From Paraburkholderia youngii (GTDB lineage: Bacteria > Pseudomonadota > Gammaproteobacteria > Burkholderiales > Burkholderiaceae), in the NCBI RefSeq assembly GCF_013366925.1, contig NZ_JAALDK010000001.1, positions 2,425,089 to 2,489,088 on the forward strand: 64,000 bases of DNA. The letters run 5' to 3'. Under the pieces are notes generated by a model, which was given only the letters and a program-made list of their open reading frames with translations, did no database searches and was not told where the DNA came from. Below are positions 17,668 through 26,325 of the stretch, piece after piece (within the stretch, counting starts at the first letter, position 1; each line of letters starts with the position of its first letter). Made by a program: the position numbers and the translations under genes.

Positions 17668-17987
17668 GTGTTCCTCGCTCGTTCGCCCGGCCGATTCGGC
17701 CGTCTTGCCGTCGCCTTCCGCCACCCGGCTCGCGCCGCGCGCCTCGCTGTAAATTTCTTACAAAAAGCGTTTTGCGACGACTGCCCGGTCATCCCGAAGA
17801 GTGGGTTTCCGTAACATCGCGCAGTGCAGAATACCCCATGCTTTCCAGCATCTTATGCACAAAATCACCGAGGAAAAAATATCGCAGACCCTACGTGACA
17901 AGCTATTTTGCGTCATGTAGGATTTTTTCAAACAATTTACCCAAGGCGGCCGGCGACGGCAGCAAACCACCCACAGGAGAGAGAAAA
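17668..17987. promoter_or_regulatory. Divergent control region of the sugar/polyol locus with a dyad
   Basis: 320 bp between the SDR and the binding-protein gene. An inverted repeat CCTACGTGAC (17890-17899) / GTCATGTAGG (17912-17921), one mismatch, 12-base spacer, sits about 70 bases before the ATG at 17988 and is a candidate operator, perhaps for the RpiR regulator. An AGGAGAGAG ribosome binding site precedes 17988. Confidence 0.5.
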
Positions 17988-19220
17988 ATGTCGTTGCATG
18001 CCCGTGCTTCCCTCGCGCTAGGCAAAGTCGCCGTGGCGCTCGCGTTTGCAGGTATCGCCGTGTCGGCCCACGCCGAAACGGTCCGCGTGACGGTCGCGCA
18101 CTACAGCGACGCGACCGCGCCGTACTTCGAGAAAATGGCCCGCAATTTCGAGAAGGCCAACCCCGGCACGACCATCAAGATCGAAGACGTGAACTGGGAC
18201 ACGCTGCAACAGAAGCTGCAAACGGACATCTCCGGCGGCGCCAACGCGGACCTCGCGATCGTCGGCACGCGGTGGCTGCTCGACTTCGTGAAGGACGACG
18301 TCGCCGAGCCGCTCGACGGCTATATGGACGCGAACTTCAAGGCCCGCTTCATCGGTCCGTTCCTCGCGCCCGGCCAGATCAACGGCAAGACCTACGGGCT
18401 GCCCATCGCCGCTTCCGCACGCGCGCTGTACTACAACAAGGACATGCTCGCGAAGGTCGGCTACCCCGACGGCCCGAAGACCTGGAACGACGTGATCGAT
18501 GCATCGAAGAAGCTGAAGGCGCAAGGCATCGCCGGCTTCGGCCTGCAAGGCAAGGAAATCGAAACCGACGTCTACTATTACTACGCGCTGTGGACGATGG
18601 GCGGCGACGTGGTGGGCAAGGACGGCAAGGCCGCGTTCAATTCGCCGGCGGGCGTGAAGGCCGCGACGATGTACAAGCAGATGATCGACCAGGGCCTCAC
18701 GCAACCGGGCGTCACCGGCTATAGCCGCGAAGACGTGCAGAACCTGTTCAAGCAGGGCCGCGTCGCGATGGTGATCTCCGCGCCGTTCCTCGCGAAGCAG
18801 ATCAAGAAGGAAGCGCCGAACCTGAAGTACGGCATCGATCCGGTGCCGATGGGCACGACGCATGCCACCTACGCGGTCACCGACTCGATCGTGATGTTCA
18901 AGAACTCGAAGGCGAAGAAGACCGCGTGGAAGTTCCTCGACTATCTGTTCACGAAGGAACCGCGCGTCGAGTTCACGACGACCGAGGGCTTCCTGCCGAC
19001 CACGAAGGCCGAAGCGGCGGACCCGGCGTTCAACGATCCGGACATCAAGGCGTTCATCGCGTTGCTGCCCACGGCTCACTTCGCGCCGACCGTGACCGGC
19101 TGGGAAGACACCGCGAAGGCCGTGACCGATTCGATGCAAGCGATATATCTGACCAAGGCGCAACCGGCTGACGCGTTGAATGCGGCGGCTGCGCAGGCAA
19201 ACAAGTCGCTCGGTCATTGA
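17988..19220 (+). CDS. CUT1 sugar ABC transporter substrate-binding protein
   Basis: 410 residues with a Sec signal peptide ending in SAHA-E (about residue 30). The mature part is a MalE/UgpB-type periplasmic binding protein: TVRVTVAHYSD start, INGKTYGLPIAASARALYYN, KQGRVAMVISAPFL, and EGFLPTTKAEA near the end. It captures a sugar or polyol and delivers it to the two permeases that follow. AGGAGAG lies upstream of ATG 17988. Confidence 0.93.
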   Translation: MSLHARASLALGKVAVALAFAGIAVSAHAETVRVTVAHYSDATAPYFEKMARNFEKANPGTTIKIEDVNWDTLQQKLQTDISGGANADLAIVGTRWLLDFVKDDVAEPLDGYMDANFKARFIGPFLAPGQINGKTYGLPIAASARALYYNKDMLAKVGYPDGPKTWNDVIDASKKLKAQGIAGFGLQGKEIETDVYYYYALWTMGGDVVGKDGKAAFNSPAGVKAATMYKQMIDQGLTQPGVTGYSREDVQNLFKQGRVAMVISAPFLAKQIKKEAPNLKYGIDPVPMGTTHATYAVTDSIVMFKNSKAKKTAWKFLDYLFTKEPRVEFTTTEGFLPTTKAEAADPAFNDPDIKAFIALLPTAHFAPTVTGWEDTAKAVTDSMQAIYLTKAQPADALNAAAAQANKSLGH

Positions 19221-19392
19221 TACGCGGTTTCCGGCAGTAACGAGACGAACAGGGGACGCGCGGCGCCGTAGCTGAAGCGCCGCGCGTTGCGCACACCCCC
19301 CAATATTCGAGCCTATGCAGCACGACGCACCCACCGGCCCATTCCGTCGCGCCCGCCGCCAGAAAGCGGGCGCGTCTTACGATCGAGCACGC

Positions 19393-20283
19393 ATGAGCCG
19401 CTCCGTTTCTCCGCGCGCGCACGCGCCCTGGTTGCTGATTGCGCCTAGCCTCGTGCTTGCGCTGTTCATCATCAGCTATCCGATTTTCAACATCGTGTGG
19501 CAATCGCTGCATGAGGTGTCGCGCTTCGGCGCGATTCGCGACTTCACCGGCGCGCAGAATTTCATCAACGTATTCCAGGACCCGGTGTTTCTCGCTTCGG
19601 TACGCCGCACGATCATCTGGACCGTGTGCGTGGTGGGTGGCACGGTGCTGATCTCGGTACCTGTCGCACTGATTCTGAATCAGGACTTCCATGGCCGCGG
19701 TGTCGCGCGCACGATCGTGATGCTGCCGTGGTCCGTCTCGCTGACGATGACCGCCGTCGTCTGGCGCTGGGCCTTCAACGACGACTACGGCATGGTCAAC
19801 GTGACGCTGCAGCGGCTCGGCCTGATCAGCGGCCCGATTCACTGGCTCGCGACGCCCGAGTTCGCGTTCCCCGTCGAAATCGCGGTCGGCATTCTGGTGT
19901 CGATTCCGTTCACGGTGACGATTTTTCTTGGCGGCCTGTCTTCGGTGCCGAGCGATATCTACGAAGCTGCGCGGATCGACGGCGCGAGCGCGTGGCAGCA
20001 GTTCCGTCAATTGACGATGCCGCTGCTGCGCCCGTTCATCAACATGGCGATCCTGCTGAACGTGATCTACGTGTTCAACTCGTTTCCGATCATCTGGGTG
20101 ATGACGCAAGGCGGGCCCGACAACAGCACGCACATCCTCGTCACCTATCTGTATGAACTCGGCTTCCGGCTCGGACGCCCCGGCGAAGCGGCCGCCGTTT
20201 CGCTGATCATGCTCGTCATGCTGTTCGCGTTCTCGATCGCTTATCTGCGTCTGCAACGCACGAAAGAAGGAGTGCCGTCATGA
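19393..20283 (+). CDS. Sugar ABC transporter permease (MalF/UgpA type)
   Basis: 296 residues from ATG 19393, the usual family length; an upstream in-frame ATG at 19315 would add a 26-residue basic tail, and neither has a strong ribosome binding site. Six membrane helices are visible. The EAA motif that contacts the ATPase is YEAARIDGASAWQQFRQLTM-PLLRP (about residues 195-220). The stop overlaps the next start (ATGA). Confidence 0.92.
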   Translation: MSRSVSPRAHAPWLLIAPSLVLALFIISYPIFNIVWQSLHEVSRFGAIRDFTGAQNFINVFQDPVFLASVRRTIIWTVCVVGGTVLISVPVALILNQDFHGRGVARTIVMLPWSVSLTMTAVVWRWAFNDDYGMVNVTLQRLGLISGPIHWLATPEFAFPVEIAVGILVSIPFTVTIFLGGLSSVPSDIYEAARIDGASAWQQFRQLTMPLLRPFINMAILLNVIYVFNSFPIIWVMTQGGPDNSTHILVTYLYELGFRLGRPGEAAAVSLIMLVMLFAFSIAYLRLQRTKEGVPS

Positions 20284-21131
20284 GTCTGAGCGCGAAGACC
20301 AAACGCTCGCTGTGGTGCTGGATCGCGCTGACGCCGCTCGTGATCGTCATACTGTTTCCGTTCGCGGTGATGTTCTTCACTTCGGTAAAGCCCGCGTCGG
20401 AGATCTTCGTCTATCCGGCGCGCTGGCTGCCGGTGCAGTGGCAGTGGCGCAATTTCGTCGACATGTGGGACGCGGCCAACTTCGGCGTCGCGCTGCGCAA
20501 CAGCGCGATCATCAGTTGCCTGTCCACCGCGCTCGCACTCGCGGTGAGCCTGCCCGCCGCTTACGCGCTCGCGCGCTTTCCGTTTCGCGGACGCGGTCTG
20601 TACAGGCAGTTCCTGCTCGTCACGCAGATGCTGTCGCCGATCCTGCTGGTGGTCGGCCTGTTCCGGCTCGCGGCGATGATTCCGTGGGGCGACGGCAATC
20701 TGGTCGATTCGAGGATCGGCGTGATCGTGTCGTACGCGGCGTTCAATATCGCGTTCGCGGTGTGGATGCTGTCGTCGTACTTTCAGACCGTGCCGCAGGA
20801 TCTCGAGGAATCCGCGTGGCTCGAAGGCTGCAGCCGTACGCGCGCGGTGTTCAAGGTGTTTCTGCCGCTCGCGGTGCCGGCGATCGTCGTAACTGCGATC
20901 TTCACGTTCATCAATGCGTGGAACGAGTTCGCGGTGGTCTATACGTTGATCCGTTCGCCGGAAAACAAGACGCTGACCGTGCAGGTGACCGATATGGTGG
21001 CGGGCAAGTACGTGGTCGAATGGCATCTGGTGATGGCCGCGACCTTGGGCGCGACGCTGCCGGTTTCGATCGTGTTTGCGTGGTTGCAGCGTTATATGGT
21101 GAAGGGGCTCGCGCTCGGCGCGGTGAAGTAA
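20280..21131 (+). CDS. Sugar ABC transporter permease (MalG/UgpE type)
   Basis: 283 residues, ATG overlapping the previous stop. Six membrane helices; EAA loop EESAWLEGCSRTRAVFKVF-LPLAVP (about residues 178-202). It pairs with the preceding permease to make the channel. Forty-seven bases later a convergent gene ends. Confidence 0.92.
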   Translation: MSLSAKTKRSLWCWIALTPLVIVILFPFAVMFFTSVKPASEIFVYPARWLPVQWQWRNFVDMWDAANFGVALRNSAIISCLSTALALAVSLPAAYALARFPFRGRGLYRQFLLVTQMLSPILLVVGLFRLAAMIPWGDGNLVDSRIGVIVSYAAFNIAFAVWMLSSYFQTVPQDLEESAWLEGCSRTRAVFKVFLPLAVPAIVVTAIFTFINAWNEFAVVYTLIRSPENKTLTVQVTDMVAGKYVVEWHLVMAATLGATLPVSIVFAWLQRYMVKGLALGAVK

Positions 21132-21178
21132 GCGGCTGCGCGGCGCGTGCCGCGCAGTATGCACATGCGGCTCGCGCG

Positions 21179-21472
21179 TTAGTCGGCGCCGCGCACGATG
21201 CGCAGATCGCGCTCCACGCCATCGCCCAATGCGGCCAGCGCCTTCTTGTACTCGTCGCTTTCGTAAGCGGCGACGGCCGCCTCGTAGGTCGGGAATTCGA
21301 TCACGACCGTGCGCTCCTTGAGGCCCTGCTCGCGCGCCTCGTCCGCCACGCCTCGCACGATGAACTTGCCGCCTGCCGCCGCTACCGCGGCCGGGGCGAG
21401 TTGCGCGTACGCGGCCAGTTTCTGCGGATCGTTCGTCTTGCGGTACGACGTCACCCAATAACCTTTGCTCAT
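21179..21472 (-). CDS. DUF1330-family protein
   Basis: 97 residues from ATG 21472 with AAGGAG 7 bases upstream. MSKGYWVTSYRKTNDPQKLA, then GGKFIVRGV and RTVVIEFPTYEAAVAAYESD are the DUF1330 (dimeric alpha/beta barrel) pattern. Members are small cytosolic proteins of unknown reaction. Reading further upstream in frame adds only unlikely sequence. Confidence 0.88.
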   Translation of the reverse strand: MSKGYWVTSYRKTNDPQKLAAYAQLAPAAVAAAGGKFIVRGVADEAREQGLKERTVVIEFPTYEAAVAAYESDEYKKALAALGDGVERDLRIVRGAD

Positions 21473-21654
21473 TCGAATCTCCTTGTGTGATGGACCAACG
21501 CGGGATGAAAGCGGACCATGGCGGTCGCTGTCTTGCATGGTAGCAAAGCGGGCTGGCTCGCGATGCCCTGCCCTCACCGCACATTCCATCTGACTGTCAG
21601 CCGGTCGCGAAAGAGCATGTGGCGCGCATAACGGAAGTGTCTCTTCCAGCATCG

Positions 21655-21682
21655 CAAAACGACTTAGCTATTAAGCGTTTTG
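21655..21682. promoter_or_regulatory. Long dyad between DUF1330 and beta-propeller genes
   Basis: CAAAACGACTTA and TAAGCGTTTTG form an almost perfect inverted repeat (one bulged base) around GCTAT. It lies 54 bases before the start at 21736 and could be an operator for that gene or the divergent DUF1330 gene. No T-run follows. Confidence 0.45.
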
Positions 21683-21735
21683 TGCACTAGGCTTGCCTTT
21701 GCACACTTCAAGCGATGGATCAAAGGAGACAACGA

Positions 21736-22887
21736 ATGAGCGAGCGATACGAGTCGTTTTGTGCATGCTGCGGCAGTCCCGACCATCGGGCGATGAGCCG
21801 CCGGACTTTCATGAGCCTGCTTGCGGGCAGTGCCGCCGGACTCGCGATGCCGTCCGCGTTCGCCGCGGACGCACCCGACGTGCCCACGATTGCTTATGAC
21901 TCGATTGCCAACCCCGTACGTTTGCCGAACGACACGTACTTCGGCGAATGCTCGGGCGTCGCGCTCAATTCGCGTGGCCATATCTTCGTGCTGTCGCGCG
22001 GCAACACCACCGGCCCCGCGTATGGCGCGGCCGCCGCGCAACTGCTCGAGTTCGCGCCCGATGGACGCTTCGTGCGTGAGATCGGCCACAACCTGTACGC
22101 GTGGTCGTTCGCGCACACGGTGAAGGTGGACCGGCATGACAACGTCTGGGTCACCGACAAGGGCTCGGACATGGTGATCAAATTCACGCCGGAAGGACGC
22201 GTCGCGATGGTGTTCGGCCGCAAGCAGGAAGCATCGGACGAAGAGACCGCGCCGCTCAAGCATCCGAATCCGCCGCTGCCGTCCGAACCCGGACGCTTTC
22301 GCCAGGTGACCGACGTCGCGTGGGACAAGGCGGGCAACACCTATATCAGCGACGGATACATCAACTCGCGCGTCGCGAAGGTCGATCGCGACGGCAACTG
22401 GCTGAAGTCATGGGGTGATCGCGGCACGGGACCCGGGCAATTCCATACGCCGCATAGCATTGCAGTCGATGCGCACGACCACGTGTACGTGGCCGATCGG
22501 AGCAACCGGCGCATCCAGGTGTTCGATACCGAGGGCACGTTCCTGCGGCAGTTCACGATCGACGTACCGGTGCCGCCGGACGCGCGTCCCGCGATCGGCA
22601 ACATGCCGAGCGAAGCGGAACTCGCCGCGGGCACGTTCGCGCCGGGCTCACCCTGGGCGATCTGCATTTCGCCGGGACCGAATCAGGTGCTCTATAGCGC
22701 CGACGCGTTTCCGGGCCGCATCTACAAGATGACGCTCGATGGCAAAGTGCTCGGCGTACTCGGCAAGGCGGGCAAACAGCCGAAACAGTTCGGCTGGATT
22801 CACGAGATGGCGTGCCCTTCGGAAAACGTCTTATTCGTTGCCGAGTTGCTGAACTGGCGCATTCAGAAACTGGTCTTGCATGCGTGA
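21736..22887 (+). CDS. Tat-exported NHL-repeat (six-bladed beta-propeller) protein
   Basis: 383 residues from ATG 21736 with AAGGAG upstream. The N-terminus has a CACCG motif and a twin-arginine signal SRRTFMSLLAGSAAG ending at PSAFA-A (about residue 43). The rest is NHL blades: VDRHDNVWVTDKGSDMVIKF, AWDKAGNTYISDGYINSRVA, VDAHDHVYVADRSNRRIQVF, and a last blade with ELLNWRIQKL. Related proteins include peptidyl-glycine amidating lyase-like propellers, but the catalytic function here is not provable. Confidence 0.88.
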   Translation: MSERYESFCACCGSPDHRAMSRRTFMSLLAGSAAGLAMPSAFAADAPDVPTIAYDSIANPVRLPNDTYFGECSGVALNSRGHIFVLSRGNTTGPAYGAAAAQLLEFAPDGRFVREIGHNLYAWSFAHTVKVDRHDNVWVTDKGSDMVIKFTPEGRVAMVFGRKQEASDEETAPLKHPNPPLPSEPGRFRQVTDVAWDKAGNTYISDGYINSRVAKVDRDGNWLKSWGDRGTGPGQFHTPHSIAVDAHDHVYVADRSNRRIQVFDTEGTFLRQFTIDVPVPPDARPAIGNMPSEAELAAGTFAPGSPWAICISPGPNQVLYSADAFPGRIYKMTLDGKVLGVLGKAGKQPKQFGWIHEMACPSENVLFVAELLNWRIQKLVLHA

Positions 22888-22953
22888 TGGACGAGGGCCG
22901 CCGCGTTCGCCTGTGATGCGCACGCGGACCAGCCCCGTCTATGTCAAGCCATC

Positions 22954-23394
22954 TCAGTCGTAATGACGATGCTTGTGATGGCGCTTGCCCGAATGGTAGT
23001 CGCGCGAGTAGTCGTCGGCGTACGAGTTCGAGCGCGAGATGTTGCCGCCGAGCGCCGAACCCGCGCCGCCGCCCAGCGCCGCGCCGACGAGGCCGCCAGT
23101 GCGGCCGCCCATTGCGTTGCCGGCCGCGGTGCCCGCGCCGCCACCGAGCGCGCCGCCGATGATCGCGCCGGTACGTTCGCGACGATTCGACGTGACCGCG
23201 CCGCCCGCACCACCGCCCACCGCGCCACCGATCACCGCGCCGGTGCTGCCACCCACCGCGCCGCCGACTGCCGCGCCGGCCACGCCACCGAGCGCGCCGC
23301 CGAGCATGTTGTTCATATCACCGGCGAGGGCCGGCAACGACGCCGCGGCGCTCAATGCAGCCACGGCAACCATCTGGATGATCTTCTTCGACAT
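22954..23394 (-). CDS. Glycine-zipper surface/outer-membrane protein
   Basis: 146 residues. A signal peptide (MSKKIIQMVAVAALSAAASL ending PALA-G) is followed by about 90 residues of GGALGGxxG repeats, the glycine-zipper pattern of small envelope proteins, and a basic His-rich tail (GKRHHKHRHYD). Function unknown; such zippers insert in or span membranes. A TATACT box lies upstream near 23430 on the minus strand. Confidence 0.85.
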   Translation of the reverse strand: MSKKIIQMVAVAALSAAASLPALAGDMNNMLGGALGGVAGAAVGGAVGGSTGAVIGGAVGGGAGGAVTSNRRERTGAIIGGALGGGAGTAAGNAMGGRTGGLVGAALGGGAGSALGGNISRSNSYADDYSRDYHSGKRHHKHRHYD

Positions 23395-23524
23395 ATCGGG
23401 TCTTTGTTTTAGTGAGACGGCGCCGAGTATAGCGGGGCTTGCGAAAGGCCTTTGTAACTGCGACCGGCCATCCCGGTAAGACGTGTAACAAAATGAATGG
23501 GGTATTGTTTTTTCGGTGACCGCG

Positions 23525-23559
23525 AAAAACCAGGGCCGCTCGTGGTGAGCGGCCCCTGG
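23525..23559 (-). terminator. Rho-independent terminator of the phosphatase gene
   Basis: Stem CCAGGGGCCGCTC / GAGCGGCCCTGG (one bulge) with loop ACCAC on the minus strand, followed by TTTTT (23525-23529). It is 35 bases after the phosphatase stop. Confidence 0.85.
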
Positions 23560-23593
23560 AGTGAATGCCGGTTAGCGGTCTGAATCTACTCTT

Positions 23594-25300
23594 CTACCCG
23601 CGCCGCTTCTTCTTCAATTCGATCGTCTCGAACAGCGCATATTCCGGTGTCGGCGTCTGATCCGCGCCAGGCGCATGGTAGTAGTTCATCGTGATCGTCG
23701 TGTCGCCGCCGGGCTGTCCCGGATCGTAGTCGAACACCGCGATGCCGTAGCCGGTGCCGGTGTCGCGTTGCGCGGACCAGATCGCGTCTTCGACCGCGTC
23801 GGCGCTCGCGCGCACGAACGCGCCCGCGGTCGTCGCCGGCACCGGGCGATTCGGCTTCGTGAAGATGCGCGCCTGCGGCAGGCCCGTGCCGGCATCGACG
23901 CCATACACGTCGAGCGGCGCGCTCGTGCCGCCGCCGCCGAGAATCAGGTGGATCGTGCCGTGACTCGTATCGAACGTCGATGCACCCGCCGATACCGCCG
24001 ACATGATCGGCTTGGGCTGCAACGTATCGACCGGGCGCCCCGTCGCGATGTCGGTGCCCCGGTTGTGATTGCAACCGCGCACCGGATAGCTGCGCTCGTA
24101 GTCGTGATCGTGACCGCACAGCACGAGGTCCACGCCATAGCGATCGAACAGCGGCAGCCACGCTTCGCGAATGCCCTTGTCGGAACCGTTGCCGGTCTTC
24201 GACGAACTGAGCGCGTCCTGATGCATCTGCACGATGATCCAGTCCACGTCGTTATCGTGCGACGCATGCTCCAGCACTTTCTCTAGCCAGCGTGTCTGCT
24301 CGCCATTGCTATAGCCGCGCACGTACAGCGAGGTGCCCGCTGGAATCGGCGGATTGCCGGTACTCGCGACCGGCGTCAACGGCGCGGGCCCGGCGACGAA
24401 CGCGGCGGCATCCTGATAGACGACGTCGTCCGCATCGAGCGAAATGAACTGCACCGAGCCGACCCGGAAGCTGTACCAGCGGCCCGGAAAACGCGTGTGA
24501 TTGTCCGGCAGCATGTAGCGCGACAGATACGACGCAAGCCCTTGCTCGCCGTTGTTGAATTCGAGCTCGTGATTGCCCGGACACGGCATCCACGGCCGGT
24601 TCGACGCCGAGGTCTGCGCGTTGTTACCGAAGTCGCGCCACACCTCGGGCTGCTGCATCGGGTTCAGATTCGCATAGCAGAGGTCGCCGTTCAGCAGATG
24701 GAACAGCGGCTGGAAGCTCTCGACGGCCGCCACCGCGAAGCGGCTTTGCGGCGACGACAGCACCCAGTTCGTATTGGGCGTCGCGAGATCGCCGTAGCTC
24801 GTGAAGCGGAACGGCGCGCGGCCGCGCGGCGCGGTGCGAAAACTCGCGGCGAAGGGTTGCGATGCGTTGCTGTCGTTATCGGCCGTCACTTCGTACTGAT
24901 AGGTCGTGTTGGCCTTCAGCTCGCGCACGCGCGCGTGATAGTTGAACACCACCTCGCCGTTGAGGCCGTCGGTATAAGTGCTTTGCACCGCGTGCACCGT
25001 ATGTTTCGCGTGGTCGCCGTGACGGGTGCCGCTGATGCGCACCTGCGGATTGACCGCCGGCGCGAGCGACGACCACGACACGGTAACTTCGCTCGTCGGG
25101 TCGCTGCCCCAGGTCAGGTGGATCTGCTCGGGCGTGCCATCGGGTGTGCCGCTATTGGCGCCGCGCGCGGTCGATGCGAGCGCGCCCGCCGCCGTCGCGA
25201 GACTCGACACGCCGGCGAACTTCAGAAAGCCGCGACGCGAGACGATCGATGCGCCGTGCTCATCGGCAGGCGTTGTCTTGACGATTTTTCTGTTCGACAT
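23594..25300 (-). CDS. Tat-exported purple-acid-phosphatase-like metallophosphoesterase
   Basis: 568 residues from ATG 25300. A twin-arginine signal SRRGFLKFAGVSSLATAAG lies near residues 24-42. A fibronectin-like N-terminal domain (IHLTWGSDPTSEVTVSWSS) precedes the metal-binding core with TSYGDLATPN, LNGDLCYAN, PCPGNHELEFN, VQMHQDALSS and CGHDHDYERSYP, the Asp/Asn/His set of calcineurin-like purple acid phosphatases. It likely releases phosphate from esters in the periplasm or outside. It has its own terminator. A strong ribosome binding site is not obvious. Confidence 0.9.
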   Translation of the reverse strand: MSNRKIVKTTPADEHGASIVSRRGFLKFAGVSSLATAAGALASTARGANSGTPDGTPEQIHLTWGSDPTSEVTVSWSSLAPAVNPQVRISGTRHGDHAKHTVHAVQSTYTDGLNGEVVFNYHARVRELKANTTYQYEVTADNDSNASQPFAASFRTAPRGRAPFRFTSYGDLATPNTNWVLSSPQSRFAVAAVESFQPLFHLLNGDLCYANLNPMQQPEVWRDFGNNAQTSASNRPWMPCPGNHELEFNNGEQGLASYLSRYMLPDNHTRFPGRWYSFRVGSVQFISLDADDVVYQDAAAFVAGPAPLTPVASTGNPPIPAGTSLYVRGYSNGEQTRWLEKVLEHASHDNDVDWIIVQMHQDALSSSKTGNGSDKGIREAWLPLFDRYGVDLVLCGHDHDYERSYPVRGCNHNRGTDIATGRPVDTLQPKPIMSAVSAGASTFDTSHGTIHLILGGGGTSAPLDVYGVDAGTGLPQARIFTKPNRPVPATTAGAFVRASADAVEDAIWSAQRDTGTGYGIAVFDYDPGQPGGDTTITMNYYHAPGADQTPTPEYALFETIELKKKRRG

Positions 25301-25533
25301 GTCCGGTATGGTTGTTCGGTTGGAAGAACGCCAGCGCAAAACAACACCCCGCGGGGCGAGCGCGGAAGGAAAGTGACGGACGATCGTAGCCGGACGGCGA
25401 TGACAGCCCGATGAAAACATCGGGAGAACAGCGGAAGGTGGGGATTGAGATCGAAACGCTCAGAAAAACGAATTGCCGGTGCAGCGCGCAATTCGATCAC
25501 GCGCATGCATCCGGCAATCCGCCCGAGCGTCGC

Positions 25534-25758
25534 TCAGGTTTGCGAACTCGTATCGTCCGCGGCTTGAGCGTTGTCGGCGTCGTCCTTCTTCTCTTCTTCT
25601 TTCTTTTCCACCAGCTCTTCGAGCTTGCCGGCGCCTTCGAAACCGGCGACGGCGGCCACGCCTTTGGCCAACAGGCCCGCCGCCGGATCGACTTTCTCCT
25701 CGGCTTCAACGGCGGCGACCGCGCCGGCAATCTTGCCCACTTCGTCTAAAAGTCCCAT
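25534..25758 (-). CDS. Small acidic protein of unknown function
   Basis: 74 residues from ATG 25758 with GGAG 6 bases upstream. MGLLDEVGKIAGAVAAVEAE is amphipathic, followed by an Ala/Gly segment and a highly charged EELVEKKEEEKKDDADNAQA tail. No known family recognised. It follows the 140-residue gene in the same direction by 115 bases. Confidence 0.6.
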   Translation of the reverse strand: MGLLDEVGKIAGAVAAVEAEEKVDPAAGLLAKGVAAVAGFEGAGKLEELVEKKEEEKKDDADNAQAADDTSSQT

Positions 25759-25873
25759 GTCGCGCTCCCACAAAAATAAGCGAACTTCCATGGTCTCACG
25801 AACTTCGTGGCGTGTCGTCAAATGTTAAGCCGGTTGACCGTGAAGCTTTCAGAGTGAAAATTAAACGGTCGCC

Positions 25874-26296
25874 TCACATGCGCGCGGGCGGCTGTGGATT
25901 GTTTGCGGGATTCGTGTCGAACCTCGACACACGAACAATGCCGTTCGCGTCGATCAGCTTCGACAAGCCGACTTCGAGCGCATCGGCGACATCCTTGCCA
26001 TACACCTCGTCGCCATTCACGTAAAGCGTGAACGACCGGAGGTATTTCGCTTTCTTCTCCGGGTTCTCGATGGTTTGCCGCGTCCATTGATAAAGCGGGT
26101 AGTTCTCGGCGCCCATTCTCTCCGCTTCACTCACGTAGTCGGCGAATGCATCGAACTGGCATTTGAGCGTGGCGTGTTGCGTTTGCAAAAGGGCGCGAAG
26201 TGCTGGATGCGCGGCGCACGAAGGGTCCGCGCGCAGCGAGTTGGCGAGTTCCGCCGACGCGGTGATCCGCAATTGGAATTGCAGGGGAGATGACAT
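25874..26296 (-). CDS. Conserved-looking protein of unknown function
   Basis: 140 residues from ATG 26296, with GAGG 5 bases upstream; longer in-frame versions start in poor sequence. Contains SSPLQFQLRITASAELANSL, an aromatic segment ENYPLYQWTRQTIENPEKKA and VNGDEVYGKDVADALEVGLS. No signal peptide or membrane helix. I do not recognise the family. The gene lies 29 bases from the stop of the GGDEF-EAL gene and in the same direction, so co-transcription is possible. Confidence 0.65.
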   Translation of the reverse strand: MSSPLQFQLRITASAELANSLRADPSCAAHPALRALLQTQHATLKCQFDAFADYVSEAERMGAENYPLYQWTRQTIENPEKKAKYLRSFTLYVNGDEVYGKDVADALEVGLSKLIDANGIVRVSRFDTNPANNPQPPARM

Positions 26297-26325
26297 CACG
26301 ACCTCGATCGCGTCGGTAACGGTTA

